Source: Hirudo medicinalis
Taxonomy: Eukaryota > Annelida > Clitellata > Hirudinida > Hirudinidae
Direction of reading: 5' to 3'
Assembly (NCBI GenBank): GCA_011800805.1
Contig: MPNW01000434.1
Span: forward strand, 26,609 to 63,795
Length of the DNA: 37,187 nt
Shown here: piece after piece, positions 21,601-31,650 of the stretch
Layout: every line of letters begins with the position of its first letter
Numbering within the stretch: the first letter of the stretch is position 1
Notes under the pieces: model-generated
Databases searched by the model: none
What the model saw: only the letters and a program-made list of their open reading frames with translations
What the model was told of the DNA's origin: nothing
Position numbers and translations under genes: made by a program

Positions 21601-24600
21601 AATAATAATTATAATATTAATAATAACAATAACAACAATAATAGCCAGAACAATAACAACAATGATAAACAAACCAATTAGAACTAATTTGTAATTAATT
21701 TGTAAGAAAATACACATTAAAATAGTTAAATTTAGTTTAATTAAATAACTTATCAAATTACAAGTTGATTGTTCAACTCAAGTCAAGCAGATCCCCACAG
21801 AACATGCACTAGGTGTCAAAGCACAGGTATCAATCAAACACCGCTCAGAGTACCTATTCGCACTCGTCAACACGTGCAAGTACCTGTTCGCACTCACCAG
21901 TACTCGGAGCAACCACCGGCGTGCTCTGAAGTAGAATATGGGGATCGGGTTGAGGAAGAAGACGACGAAGAAGACGAGGAGGCAGATCGGATGGACGAAC
22001 GGAGGACTGCTCACGTGATGGGCGAGCATGAATGAGAGGACGCTCATCATCCATATGACTCCAAGGAAGCTAGCCACCTGTCATCATCATCATCACCCAT
22101 CAATTAATTATCATCACCACTGTTATCATTGTCATCCATCAATTAATTATCATCATTGTCGTTGTTGTTATTGTTATTAAAATCATCATCATTGCCATTG
22201 TCATAATTACTGTCATCATTAACAAAACAAAGCCATCATCACAGCATGCATCATACAAATAAAAAATAAGTAAAAGTGAAACTTGTCGAAAAAAAAAAGC
22301 GAATGAAAAGTTTTGAACTAAAAACACGTCCAAATAAATCACAATGTTTACCAAGAATGAATGAAACGATGTTGTTATTATCACCACCACCACCACTATC
22401 ATCATCATCATCATCATCCAGGGTCACTCCCTGGAAGATCAAGTTAAATTCTGAAACACTTGTGATGATCTTGTGATCGTGACTATTATTCACAGACAGT
22501 TGAAACAACTTCAACATCAGGCCAATGTCCAACGATCCGTTGGCATAAAATATTAATTCATTTATCTAAGAAAAGATTAACATCATCATCATCATCATCG
22601 TCGTCGTCATCATCATCGTCGTCGTCATCGTCATCATTATCATCTTGGTGTAATCTAGGAAGTAAGCTACAGCAGATCATGGGCCAATTACTATTATCAA
22701 CGGTGTTGGTAATGATCGTTACTACTATCACCACTATTTACATTGTTGATGATGATGATGACAGTGATGGCGACCTTAATTCTTAAATACCTAAATTACC
22801 GAGCAATGACAAATCACGAAAGAATGAGAATGGCATTGAAAACCTCAACGAGTTGGTCGTAGGAGAGGTGATCTCGGGGGTCAAGTTCAAAGATCAACAC
22901 GTGGTTGACCCCGGACGCCCTCCACCCATAGGTGTTGATGCCAAGGAGGAAGATGAAGAGGATGATGAGGAAAAATGGACGGTACATCTGGAGGGCCGGT
23001 TGCCACATGCTGCCTGGATGTTTCGAACTACTTGTTAGGAGAGCTGAAATAAATAAATTAACATCGATTTGCATAAATTATCACCGAACTAAGTTAATCG
23101 AACGATAATTATTCGAGTCTCACAAGTTTATAAATCGTGTCGACATTAAAGCTTTACTTAATGACTTGATTAAGAAATACACTTGCAAACGTCTGCCGCA
23201 TCGATCGAGCTGCTTGGCTAAAAATTAATTTGAGACCAAAAGTGGCTTCGAATGACTATTAACCACTATTTATAGGTGAAGGTCATCGAGCAGTTTGCGA
23301 GTCTAACAGCAACAAGGAACTTTTTTTGTTAACCAATAAATAGGAAAAGAATTTTCGAGATGTTTACAAAACATTGCAACCTTGTCCTTGCTTTGATTTC
23401 TTCGAATAGGTAGCCAAACATTCAAATAACTTACTACTACTACTGTGAAGCATTTTACTCGGGTCCTAAAACATGCTCTATAAAATCATCAAAATCATGT
23501 TGTGTCGATCAAATCAAATCAAATAAGACAATCTTTATGGTGGCATAAGTCCAAATCACAGGACCCCAAGGCCACCGTATAAATGCATCTTAAATAAATG
23601 TCGATCGACATAACATTTAAGATCCTCGGATGGGTCGGGGATCGCCCAAGGACTACTTTCAACAACATAAATATTAATATTATTGCTCATGTAAATAGAT
23701 TGGTGCAGTAAAGTCATCTGCTCGACAGATCTTCAAAATCAGAGACAATGAAATTCAGGTGTTGAATTACAGGTAAATTAGAGAAGCTAATAAAAATTAC
23801 AAACACAACAAAGTCTTGGAATCGAATTAATTGACGTCCGAACGTTGTCACCAGGCCGTTCGGTCAGGCCGACGAGTTAACAAATGCTCGGCTTTTATTA
23901 AGTCGAGTCGATAAGTCGGTCGAAACATTAACATAAATTAACATCGGCCATTCAGAAATGTTTAAATTTGAAATAAGTAAGATTCGAACAATTTACAAAG
24001 GTCAGGTTCATCCTAGCGGGTCGTTCGTTCGTTCGTTCATTCGTTTATCGGCCGTCGTGCGTAATTCTTGTATTTCTTCGAGAAATGCATTTGAATATCT
24101 CACCGATCCACACGGCGATGAGGACCAGTACGACGAAGGACCCCAGGTACAGGCCCGTTCGGAAGGTCGTTCCTAGGTTCGTCTCGAATAAATAAAAAGT
24201 TGATATTAAAAATAATCGTCTATGCCACTCAAGAATGTTGGAGAGGAAGTGATATTATGGATATTGCATGAATTGTAAAACTTGTGATTATATTTATATA
24301 CAGCCCAACAAAATATTAGTAATAATAATGATAATAATAATAACAACAACAACAATAATAATAATAACAATTATAATAATAATAACAATAACAACAATAA
24401 TAATAATAATCATCATCACAAATTATTACATAATGTCATTAAAAACTACTACAAACATACCAGAAGAAGCCATACGACATGTGATACAAGCGCAATTATT
24501 TGCAAGGTAAACATGGAACATCCACTCACTTTGTCCCCGAGTGGAGGCACTCTGAGCCTCTTCATGGCTTTCTGTCTGTTTCCACCCTCTAGATTGCTAG

Positions 24601-26807
24601 TGAAAATGTTCTGAAATTTTGAAGATCTTCCATAAAAAAGTTAATTCTGAACGACTGAATGAATGAACAAATGAAGGAACGAACAAATGAAGGAACGAGT
24701 AAATGAATGAATGAGTGAGTGAATGAATGAATGAATGAATGAATGAATGAATGAGTGAGTGAGTGAATGAATGAATGAGTGAGTGAATGAATGAGTGAGT
24801 GAGTGAGTGAGTGAGTGAGTGAGTGAGTGAGTGAGTGAGTGAGTGAGTGAGTGAGTGAGTGAATGAGTGGGTGGATGGATGAATGAATGAATGAATGAAT
24901 AAAGAGGTGAAAATGCAGGAACAGCTAAGTGCCAATGCATCACTTGAGCTTCAAGTGTTGAAAGAATGAATTACAAAAGGCTCGAGACGAATACAACTCA
25001 AAGGCAGGCTCACCTCGACTTCTCTGACCATGACGTCGACATCTTTGCAGTTGTAAAAAGCAGACGAGTCGACTTTCTCTTGCCTCCACCGCGATCCGCT
25101 CCTAGAATTCGTAAGCTGAAAGGAATCGCGTCGACGCAATTTAAACTTCTGTCGTCGGCTTTACTCGATCGTTCGAATTAATCGATCGGCTAATCTGTTT
25201 ATTCGTAAATCATTTAATTTGTCGAATAACGATAATGTACGAACAATAACAATAATAATAGCTTCGGTAGCAAATGAAACCGTCACCTTGTCGTGCTTTT
25301 TGGCGATCTTTCTGAATGCTTGAAAGTTGAGCGTCTGATAGTTTTGCAGGAGCACCAGGCTGAGATAAAATTCACTGAAGGCCAACTTGACCTCCCTCGA
25401 GGACTTGCCCGGTTCGTGACCCGTCGACGAACTTTGAGAGGTGTTCGAGTGGATTCGCCTCCTTAAAATGCTGCCCAATCTTGACAAACTCTGCTCCTGT
25501 TAAGAATTGTTTTGGAGGCATTATTAGTTAATTATAATGAGGCATTATTCTTAGTAGTTAATAATAATAATAATAATCCATGCAAACATCAACTAAGACT
25601 AAAATAATTTCCAGAAAAAATTATGAGATTGTTTATTCATGAGTTTGGTATCCAATAAATAAAAACAAATTGAAACATTTCAAGTGGTCCTAATTTTAGA
25701 CTTATTTCAACTTCACTTCAAGTGGTGATTAAACATGTTGAACATGTTGATTAAACATTGATTGAACATGTTGAACGGCAATAATTGACTTTAAACCTCG
25801 TTGTTAATTCAGAAGGAATTTATTGAAAGGCAAAACTTATTCAATAAGCAATTGATATGGAAGGAAGAAACTCTGCAACTGTGCACAAATTCAACAAAGA
25901 AATTACAAAAAAATTATTTCAAAATATTAATTATAGATATTATATATATTATAGAATATAAAGAATATATAGATATAAATGTTGACATATACATACATAT
26001 ATATATATATATATACTACTGCACTGTATATATAGATATAGATATATATATATATACATAGATCTATCTGTATTGTCAATTGATTGCAACTGCAAACTAC
26101 CTCATTTTTTAAGCCACTCGTTATCAAGGCCAAGTCTGACTCGAGGTTTGAAAATTTCCTCGTTGCTTCAGCTAACTTTTCTTTAAATCAACAAATCAAA
26201 TATTTGGAAATAAAAATAGTAGAAATTGCAACTAAAAACGTTTCATAAATCTAAAACTGCAGGCAAACAAATCAAAAAAATAATAAATTTGTATATTATA
26301 CCTAGAAAAAAAATGTTTATCTTGGCCAACTCCTTGTCACAATATTGAAAGAACATTTCGTCAAATCTTCCATAATATGCCTCCACAACATATTTATCAG
26401 TTACTGGCAGCAAAAATTTTATAGAAGTTCATTTTGTGTAAATAATTTCAATGGGAATTATTAATTTTTTTTACTTTCTAAGGATGGTGCTTCCTCTACT
26501 GCACTGTAAAGCATTTTCTTCATATGCTGTTTGTTAAAAAAAAGCTCTAACTTGTTATGCATTGAGAGTTTAGCATAAAATCCCCCAATATTTCATTTAG
26601 TAAAATATTCAATTATAGATAATTTCCTCAATGTTAAAATGACATGTTACATCCACAGAAATAATTCTATACTTAGATTCTAAAAATAATTTTAAATTAT
26701 TTCATTGTTCAATCTTCTTAAATACAAAAGTTACTCACATCATAACTGACGTACTGTTTGCGCCATTCCGGAGTTATATGCGCGGCTAAATGTTCTGCAA
26801 ATTTCAT
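16782..26807 (-). CDS. XPR1: XPR1-like phosphate exporter (SPX-EXS protein), complete, 15 exons
   Basis: Plasma-membrane exporter of inorganic phosphate, gated through inositol pyrophosphate binding to its SPX domain. Exons in transcript order: 26807-26739, 26526-26475, 26403-26302, 26180-26101, 25496-25287, 25115-25014, 24610-24530, 24182-24104, 23043-22844, 22077-21898, 20798-20642, 19498-19289, 18946-18771, 17412-17279, 16968-16782. All phases join: 2,019 nt, 672 residues (human XPR1 has 696). It starts [19 protein letters not shown], diagnostic for the family. SPX domain about 1-180, with the Lys cluster RKIAKKHDK. Membrane helices from about 235; [20 protein letters not shown] at about 290-310; EXS domain about 390-640 ([55 protein letters not shown]). 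The C-terminus is short, ending RKYRTQQPL, and lacks the longer Ser/Arg-rich tail of the human protein. It is divergent with RPAIN. Confidence 0.94.
17575..17660 (+). mobile_element. possible tRNA-derived retroposon fragment
   Basis: AGTTCAAATCCTGCCTCTGG (17618-17637) resembles the B box and following bases of many tRNA-derived SINEs. The upstream part does not fold as a proper tRNA, so this is at most a decayed fragment in an XPR1 intron. Confidence 0.25.
18455..18693 (+). repeat. compound (ATT)(ACT)(ATC)(ATT) microsatellite in XPR1 intron 13
   Basis: About 240 bases of trinucleotide blocks: ATT, then CTACTA-type units, then ATC, then long pure ATT. Open frames across it in all readings are poly-Ile/Leu/Ser/Met artefacts. 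Confidence 0.93.
18958..19115 (+). repeat. 33-bp minisatellite in XPR1 intron 12
   Basis: TTATTGCAAGG recurs at 18983, 19016, 19049 and 19082, an exact 33-base period. Each unit is a GAAT/GAGT run plus TTATTGCAAGG, so a tetranucleotide microsatellite has been captured into a longer unit. It lies just upstream, on the minus strand, of XPR1 exon 13. Confidence 0.92.
19715..19795 (-). mobile_element. possible tRNA pseudogene or SINE head
   Basis: On the minus strand TGTAGCTCAATTG resembles a pol III A box, and AGTTCGATTCT, about 45 bases later, resembles a B box. The stems of a functional tRNA do not form, so I call it a tRNA-derived relic at low confidence. Confidence 0.3.
20043..20100 (+). 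repeat. (ATC/ACC)n microsatellite
   Basis: Trinucleotide tract in the XPR1 intron between 19499 and 20641. A related CAT/CAC stretch follows at about 20265-20325, directly before the SINE-like copy. Confidence 0.85.
20328..20470 (+). mobile_element. SINE-like element copy in XPR1 intron 11
   Basis: It aligns collinearly with the copy at 28198-28425: GCATGCA near 20328, an A-box-like GTTAGCTCGG, TTCCTGC (20354-20360), AACAGT, a B-box-like CGTTTGCAACCC, a GC hinge (GCCCCTGGGATGCAG) and the tail TGCTATACAAACGGTCGG. Copies agree at perhaps two thirds of sites by eye. Open frames across it are spurious. Confidence 0.6.
21054..21117 (+). mobile_element. SINE-like element, 3' part only
   Basis: CAGCCTGCAC - GCCAGGGAG - GCCCT - AGGGGCGCCATGTAAACGG follows the same order as the 3' half of the 28.3-kb copy (AGGGGCGCTATATAAATGG). 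The tRNA-like head is absent or too decayed to see. It lies in the XPR1 intron between 20799 and 21897. Confidence 0.7.
22573..22645 (+). repeat. (ATC/GTC)n microsatellite in XPR1 intron 9
   Basis: Trinucleotide tract of ATC and GTC units. Related short CAT/CAC tracts lie at about 22080-22130 and 22380-22422 in the same intron. Confidence 0.85.
23505..23640 (-). mobile_element. retroposon 3' end with a (TTTGA)n tail
   Basis: On the minus strand a block containing GGTGGCCTTGGGGTCC and CCACCATAAAGATTGTCTT runs directly into TTTGA pentamers (23511-23523), as a non-LTR retroposon tail would. The stretch also contains a short imperfect inverted repeat, TTTATGGTGGC versus GCCACCGTATAAA. No reverse transcriptase frame is present, so it is a SINE or a truncated element. 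Confidence 0.4.
24318..24418 (+). repeat. (AAT/AAC)n microsatellite in XPR1 intron 7
   Basis: Trinucleotide tract of AAT and AAC units ending in CATCATCA. Confidence 0.88.
24655..24902 (+). repeat. (GAAT/GAGT)n tetranucleotide array in XPR1 intron 6
   Basis: About 250 bases of GAAT and GAGT units, with a nearly pure GAGT core at about 24794-24862. On the minus strand this is a (TCAT/TCAC) array about 45 bases upstream of the exon 7 acceptor. The apparent 100-codon frames (repeated THSL and SFIH) are artefacts. Confidence 0.95.
25925..26062 (+). repeat. TA/ATAG-rich low-complexity tract in XPR1 intron 4
   Basis: Alternating AT and ATAG/ATAC repeats, including a pure TA run at about 25998-26014. 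Open frames here give poly-Ile/Tyr artefacts. Confidence 0.85.
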
Positions 26808-27348
26808 CTCACAAATAAGTTATGTATACTTCCACTCGTCTTGGTGCGAACTTTTCGAGTCGTGACCGTCGTCGCTTAAAAGCTACAATTTGTCGAGATG
26901 CAATAACGCGCTTCTTCGCAGCAATAAAAACATCGCTGCAAAAATCAGAGTTTATTGCAGACTACTGAAAGAGGCTAATTTACTTGTGTAAACAAATGAG
27001 CTCCATAACAATATGTACAGGAGAAGGCGTACATTCACAAGTTTGAGTAATTTAGTAATCAAACGCATTTACAGTTTAATGTTAATTTTATAAAAATTTT
27101 CAATTTTTTATTTTAATATTATTTAATGTAGTATCTTATTCCTTTATTGCAAATATTAATTATTATTATTAATCAATATTAATTTTTTTTTTTAAACATT
27201 TATTTTTTCTTGTAAGTTAAATTTTTTTATAACGCCTAGATATTGCAATTTACTTTTAATCTTCACTTATGTCTTTTGAAATCTGTTTTAGTATTTCTCT
27301 CGTTTGCCGCCTGTGCTGAGCTTTCAATACTGTTCGATAAAAACAATT
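26808..27348. promoter_or_regulatory. divergent promoter region of XPR1 and RPAIN
   Basis: Only 541 bases separate the XPR1 start codon (minus) from the RPAIN start codon (plus), so both 5' UTRs and core promoters must fit here unless one gene has an unseen upstream exon. The XPR1-proximal part (about 26835-26945) is richer in GC and CpG (CGAGTCGTGACCGTCGTCGC) than the AT-rich RPAIN-proximal part. I see no clear TATA box for either gene. Confidence 0.6.
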
Positions 27349-29709
27349 ATGGCTAGCCGTAATCCAGATATTTGTAAATCTCCATCTTCATCAGAGTTAA
27401 GACACCAACAAATGTACAAAATGGGCACACCTCCATGGAAAGATTCCTATAGGAAGGTTGCTTCAATTATATTTAGATTGCAGTGATTCTTTTAGATCCA
27501 AATCTTTAAGTGTGTTTTGTTTTATTTATAATACGTTTTATTGACAGAAATGTCGTGATCAACTGGCCAGAAACAGGCATAAATTTTTGGACAAGTTCAG
27601 GAATTTGGTAAATTCTGAAGAAATTGCTGCATCAGTCAAAGAAGTTATGGCTTCGGAAATAGATGAATATAAATCTTCTTTGAAGATGTTAGAGAGCATT
27701 GTTAGTTACACATTTTTTCTGATTTATAAGCATTTTTCATTTTGACTATGAATAACAATATGCTTAGTACTCAATAAATGGTTAGTTGTCTAAAGTCTAG
27801 TTTGTACATTTCTGTTTACATTTAAGTAATTAATGACACATTTAGCATCCTGAACCAGATGAGAACATTGATGACATTCTGATGATGTTTGATGAAATTA
27901 ATGCAGAACTTGTCTCTGAGGGTATTATTTTGCTGCTATTGTTATGATTTAGGTAGTATTTTGATTTGAACATTGTAAACATTTTAAAACAATAATAAGT
28001 GTATTTATGTAGCAGCCCAAGTGCTTGGACCATTTGCCTAGTGCCTCCTCTCAGGGGCCTATTGTGGTGGTGTCAGATGCTGGTTTGCGAACACCACAAG
28101 TGACAGTTGTTGATTTTACTGTAGTTTGCAGGAATGCAACCCTGTTAACTAACCTGCATGCCAACATTAACGTCTGTGTTGTTAAGCTATGCCAATTGCA
28201 AGGCACATGCAGGTTGGCCGAATGGGTTGCGTTCCTGCATGCGGTCGTAATAGCAACAGTCGTAATGTGTCGTGTTCGCAACCCAGCCTGCACCGCCAGG
28301 GAGCGCCCTGGGGTAGGGGCGCTATATAAATGNTCGTAATGTGTCGTGTTCGCAACCCAGCCTGCACCGCCAGGGAGCGCCCTGGGGTAGGGGCGCTATA
28401 TAAATGGTAGATCGATTAAAGTGCCTTCACATCCCATTGGGATACAAAAGGCACTCAAAAATATCGGCTAAATACACAAATGCACATGGTTTACATTCTA
28501 ATATTCTATTCTGCTAATAAGCATCATACAATTTTAAATTCATCAATTTTTATGACGCTTTGTTTTATTTTTCAGAGCGGGAGATATTAAACCAGTATCA
28601 TTATCAGGAGGCATTCAGTGAGGAAGCTCTTTGTAATTACTTCTCAGACAACCTGCAGGCCAACGAAGTCCTTTGTCCAATCTGTCAAAGGTTCCACATT
28701 CAGATGCTACAATTTATGCACATAAATTAACTATTGTTTTTCTTACATTCATTTGAACCTATGGGTAATGACAGCACTGACTTCTTTAATGATAAGCAAT
28801 TGTGTCAGTCTGTTCTATTATACTATAATGTATTAACCTATTCCAACAGTATTGATGATTAAAGGCGATAACAGGTTATCTGTTTAGCTATTGAATTGCA
28901 ATGGATCACTTTTTATTGTGGCGATTAGTGATGAAAGATTGATGTGATTTAGTGCGATATTAAAATATCTGATGTGCTCGACATTGAGTAGTTTGCAATT
29001 GGCTCAGGAATCCTTTGACTGTTCGGTTTGGAGTCGTCGAATGTCAATGCGGATTGAGAATCGACACCGAGGTGAGATGATTTTTGAAATGCTTTCCAAT
29101 GACAGAGCATTATAAATATTACTTTGAAAAAAAGGGGAAAATGATATTTATTCATTTAACTTTTGTAAACCCACTCAAAACAAGCTTTCATTTCACAAAA
29201 GATGTTTCATTCAACTGGATGGCTTACTCCCTTCTAAGCATTTACATCTAAATTTATTAATTTGCTTAGTTCATATATAATTACATTAATTAGTTTCTGT
29301 TTATTTATTTATCCAGCAAGATGCCATCACCACGGAAATGATCCAGTCAAACTTGACCCATGCAGTCGAGGAACATTCCAGCTCGTGCAACCATCGACCT
29401 GGGTTTAATGTTTTCCAACAGCAGACGATCAGCAACATACTCATGTCTTGTCAGGTGAGCTCATTCGTAAATATTCATGGATAAATGCTATCTTCCACTT
29501 ATATTTATTGCCTTTATTGCTACTATTCAATAAAAAGTGTAATGGACTTCATAATAATGATTAGTTCATTTACATACAATATTATTGTATAGACAGCTTT
29601 GTTTTTAAGACATTGTGTAAGTGTGACTTGTTCCTGAAATATTGTAATTAAACTCATTTCTTATTCATAATGATTTCAGAATTGCGATTTCCTCTACATC
29701 ATCATTTAA
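27349..29709 (+). CDS. RPAIN: RPA-interacting protein (RPAIN/RIP-alpha-like), complete, 7 exons
   Basis: Family role: binds replication protein A and helps carry it into the nucleus. Exons: 27349-27456, 27548-27700, 27846-27921, 28576-28690, 29008-29071, 29317-29454, 29680-29709. Phases agree, giving 684 nt and 227 residues (human RPAIN has 219). The N-terminus keeps the conserved basic motif Y-K-M-G-T-P-P-W-K-D-S-Y-R (about 24-36; human YKLVGSPPWKEAFR). The middle is acidic and helical. The C-terminal third forms the zinc-binding domain: CPIC, VECQCGL, the Cys-His pair SSSCNH, and LMSCQNCDFLYIII at the very end (human LMSCLACDTWAVIL). The first Met is chosen because it lies just before the conserved motif and the frame upstream has only a non-ATG extension. 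Intron 3 carries the inverted SINE pair and the N. Confidence 0.93.
27990..28168 (-). mobile_element. SINE-like element copy, minus strand, head to head with the next
   Basis: On the minus strand it runs from the head (CAGGTTAGTTAACAGGGTTGCATTCCTGCA) through GTGTTCGCAAACCAGC and a GC hinge to GGGCTGCTACATAAATACAC, the same order as the plus-strand copy starting at 28198. The complement of TTCCTGC is at 28128-28134. The (ATT)-like bases left of 28000 could be its tail. Confidence 0.65.
28198..28425 (+). mobile_element. SINE-like element copy, plus strand (best preserved)
   Basis: It has a tRNA-like head with an A-box-like GGTTGGCCGAATGGG (28212-28226) and a B-box-like GTGTTCGCAACCC (28272-28284). 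A GC-rich body (CCAGGGAGCGCCCTGGGGTA) follows, then the tail GGGGCGCTATATAAATGG. The copy is interrupted by an N at 28333, with 73 bases duplicated on either side, so its true length is about 74 bases shorter. Similarity to tRNA is limited to the two boxes. No terminal repeats or coding frame are seen. Confidence 0.65.
28260..28406 (+). repeat. exact 73-base duplication around a single N
   Basis: 28260-28332 and 28334-28406 read identically, separated by one N at 28333. An ambiguous base exactly between two perfect copies points to two contig ends that overlap but were joined as a gap. Confidence 0.9.
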
Positions 29710-29843
29710 ACGCTCGATCCAAAGTGTAAATCCATGGCGATCTTAGAGTCCTGAAGTATTACAGAGTACTAGCATTTTGTTTTGATTTTTTTAGGCCTAC
29801 ATTTACGTTAAATCTGCATTGTTTTGTTCATACCTTAGGCTCA

Positions 29844-29849
29844 AATAAA
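29844..29849 (+). terminator. poly(A) signal of RPAIN
   Basis: AATAAA 135 bases after the RPAIN stop codon, correctly placed for its 3' end. Confidence 0.55.
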
Positions 29850-31414
29850 ATTCAGAAAACATCTTGTTATATGTCACTGAGTGCTACGAGTTCATCAGTT
29901 GCATGAATATTTATTTCATGTTGGTTTTCCCCAAGACCTGTACCTAAATTATGTCATGCTCTTTGATCTCTCCCCTGAAGTCATCAAATGCAAAGTAAGT
30001 TTTAAGTCTTACTTCCCTTCTGAGCCTGAGAGATTATTGAAGGACAATGGTTTGGCTTCAATAAATCAGGTTTCTTTGAGTGCCCATGTGTTCGACCCTG
30101 TCACGAATTCTTAAGCGCTTGATGTCGTTAGTGTTTGGCCATTACGAGTTCATTACCCTATGAGTTAACGCTTCGAAAAAGTCGCACCTCCAATCGTGAG
30201 ATATTACAATCATGACCTTTTACCCATTATCAGATTGACATAACATGGGGGTCCAATACCATTGTGCCGAGATTTCTGTCGGCGGGCCTATTTATTCCAC
30301 AAACTTAGAAGACAAAAAAGCCTATGGAATGCACTCCAAAACCAGGCACTCAGAGATAGCTTGGACAATACCCCTGGAAAAAATTGGGAGGAGAACTTAC
30401 TGAGAGACTAGACCCGAAAAATGTCGCCGAATGGGACATATTCATCAAAATGAAACTCCTAATACTTGGATGATTTAAATGCCTCTATCCACGAGCCATG
30501 TTTAATTTAAATGATTAAAAAGCATTCCGACAATATTATGCCGCACGAAGCTGGCAAAGCAGCGTACCTAAGGTAGAGACCGGTAACCTCGACATTCATT
30601 AAAATTGAATCGGTTTATTTTCCTTTATAACGAAAACCGCAAAAAAAAATGAATGTGCCAAAATAATGACACCCTAAACTCAACATAAATTCTTTTAATA
30701 ATTGTTCGGCTCCCTTTTCAGACGACTATTCAGCTGTTATGGAGAAATTTTCGAATCATGTAAAAACTATATTAACGAATCTCCTAGCACAACCTATAAT
30801 AAATATGAGTTCTAGCTAAGATTAGTTCTATTTTACGTTTGGAAATATTCACATGTCCTTCCTTTGTATATAAAGTGATTGTCATGATATTAATCGAGAG
30901 CTCTAGGGCTAACTGGTTACCTTTTGCATTGTTTGCATTTTATGGTGTGTCATCAAAAGTGATGCAATTTATTCATCGTCGCTCCATTTGCAAGACCTGC
31001 ATTTATTTCGAACGCAGTCATTCCCATCGAGAAAACATTTCGAGAGCGGACATATTTTTCATGTTTATTACATTTTTTCATCGAATCGAGAAAATATAAA
31101 ACTATGAGGTGTAATAAAAGCCAGCTATTATGATATCCTGAGTAATATGATGTCAACGACCTAGTTAAAAATCAGGTGTTCCTGTAGGATCAGGAAGAAT
31201 AAATTTGCATAAAAATCTGACCAATGAGGAGCCTGCTTTCCGGCAGGGTTTTCATTCTCAGGATAGATTTTTTTTCGGGGCTTCTAAAATTTAAATTGCA
31301 AAAAGTTTTGCCTTGCATTTAAAAGATGTCGCAATAATTTTTAGTTGTCATTTAAAAAATAACAAATAACTAAAAAAAGGTCATTTTTTATTCCATCAGC
31401 TTTTAGTGAAAAGC

Positions 31415-31650
31415 TCACAGGATTGGTTGCTATTAATATTTCCAGCTCGCTAGAACATGTTATTATTGGTCAAAATTAGGTCGAGATTTAAATAAAAGCA
31501 AAATGATTGGCTGGCATCAATAATTGGGTCGCAAGAGAAAAGGAACTCTTTGTTGACCGTAGATCAATTAAAGAGCGGTGAATAAAAGGACTTTTACTAC
31601 CGAATTTTGCTCAATTCTCGTCCTCGGAGTTGATTGGAATTTTTAAAAGG
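31415..31650 (+). promoter_or_regulatory. candidate promoter: three ATTGG boxes, TATA-like box, donor
   Basis: ATTGG (inverted CCAAT) occurs at 31422, 31465 and 31506, spaced 43 and 41 bases apart. AATAAAAGG at 31581-31589 could serve as a TATA box, with TCAATT at 31611 about 30 bases downstream as an initiator. AAAAG|GTACTG at 31649 could be the donor of a short non-coding first exon. If real, it could drive the sestrin gene 3.7 kb downstream. This is inference from spacing only. Confidence 0.25.

Noticed and set aside
24597..24943. Open frames of 100-112 codons on the minus strand with repeated THSL/SFIH
   Set aside because: They are translations of the GAAT/GAGT tetranucleotide array inside an XPR1 intron.
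28025..28367. Mutually similar frames on both strands near 28.1-28.3 kb, at first like a small protein family
   Set aside because: The similarity between strands comes from two inverted SINE copies. The frames contain the N and have no coding signature.
30240..30480. Stretch that might be a decayed transposase
   Set aside because: Short open pieces in different frames do not spell any transposase motif I know, and no terminal repeats are visible.
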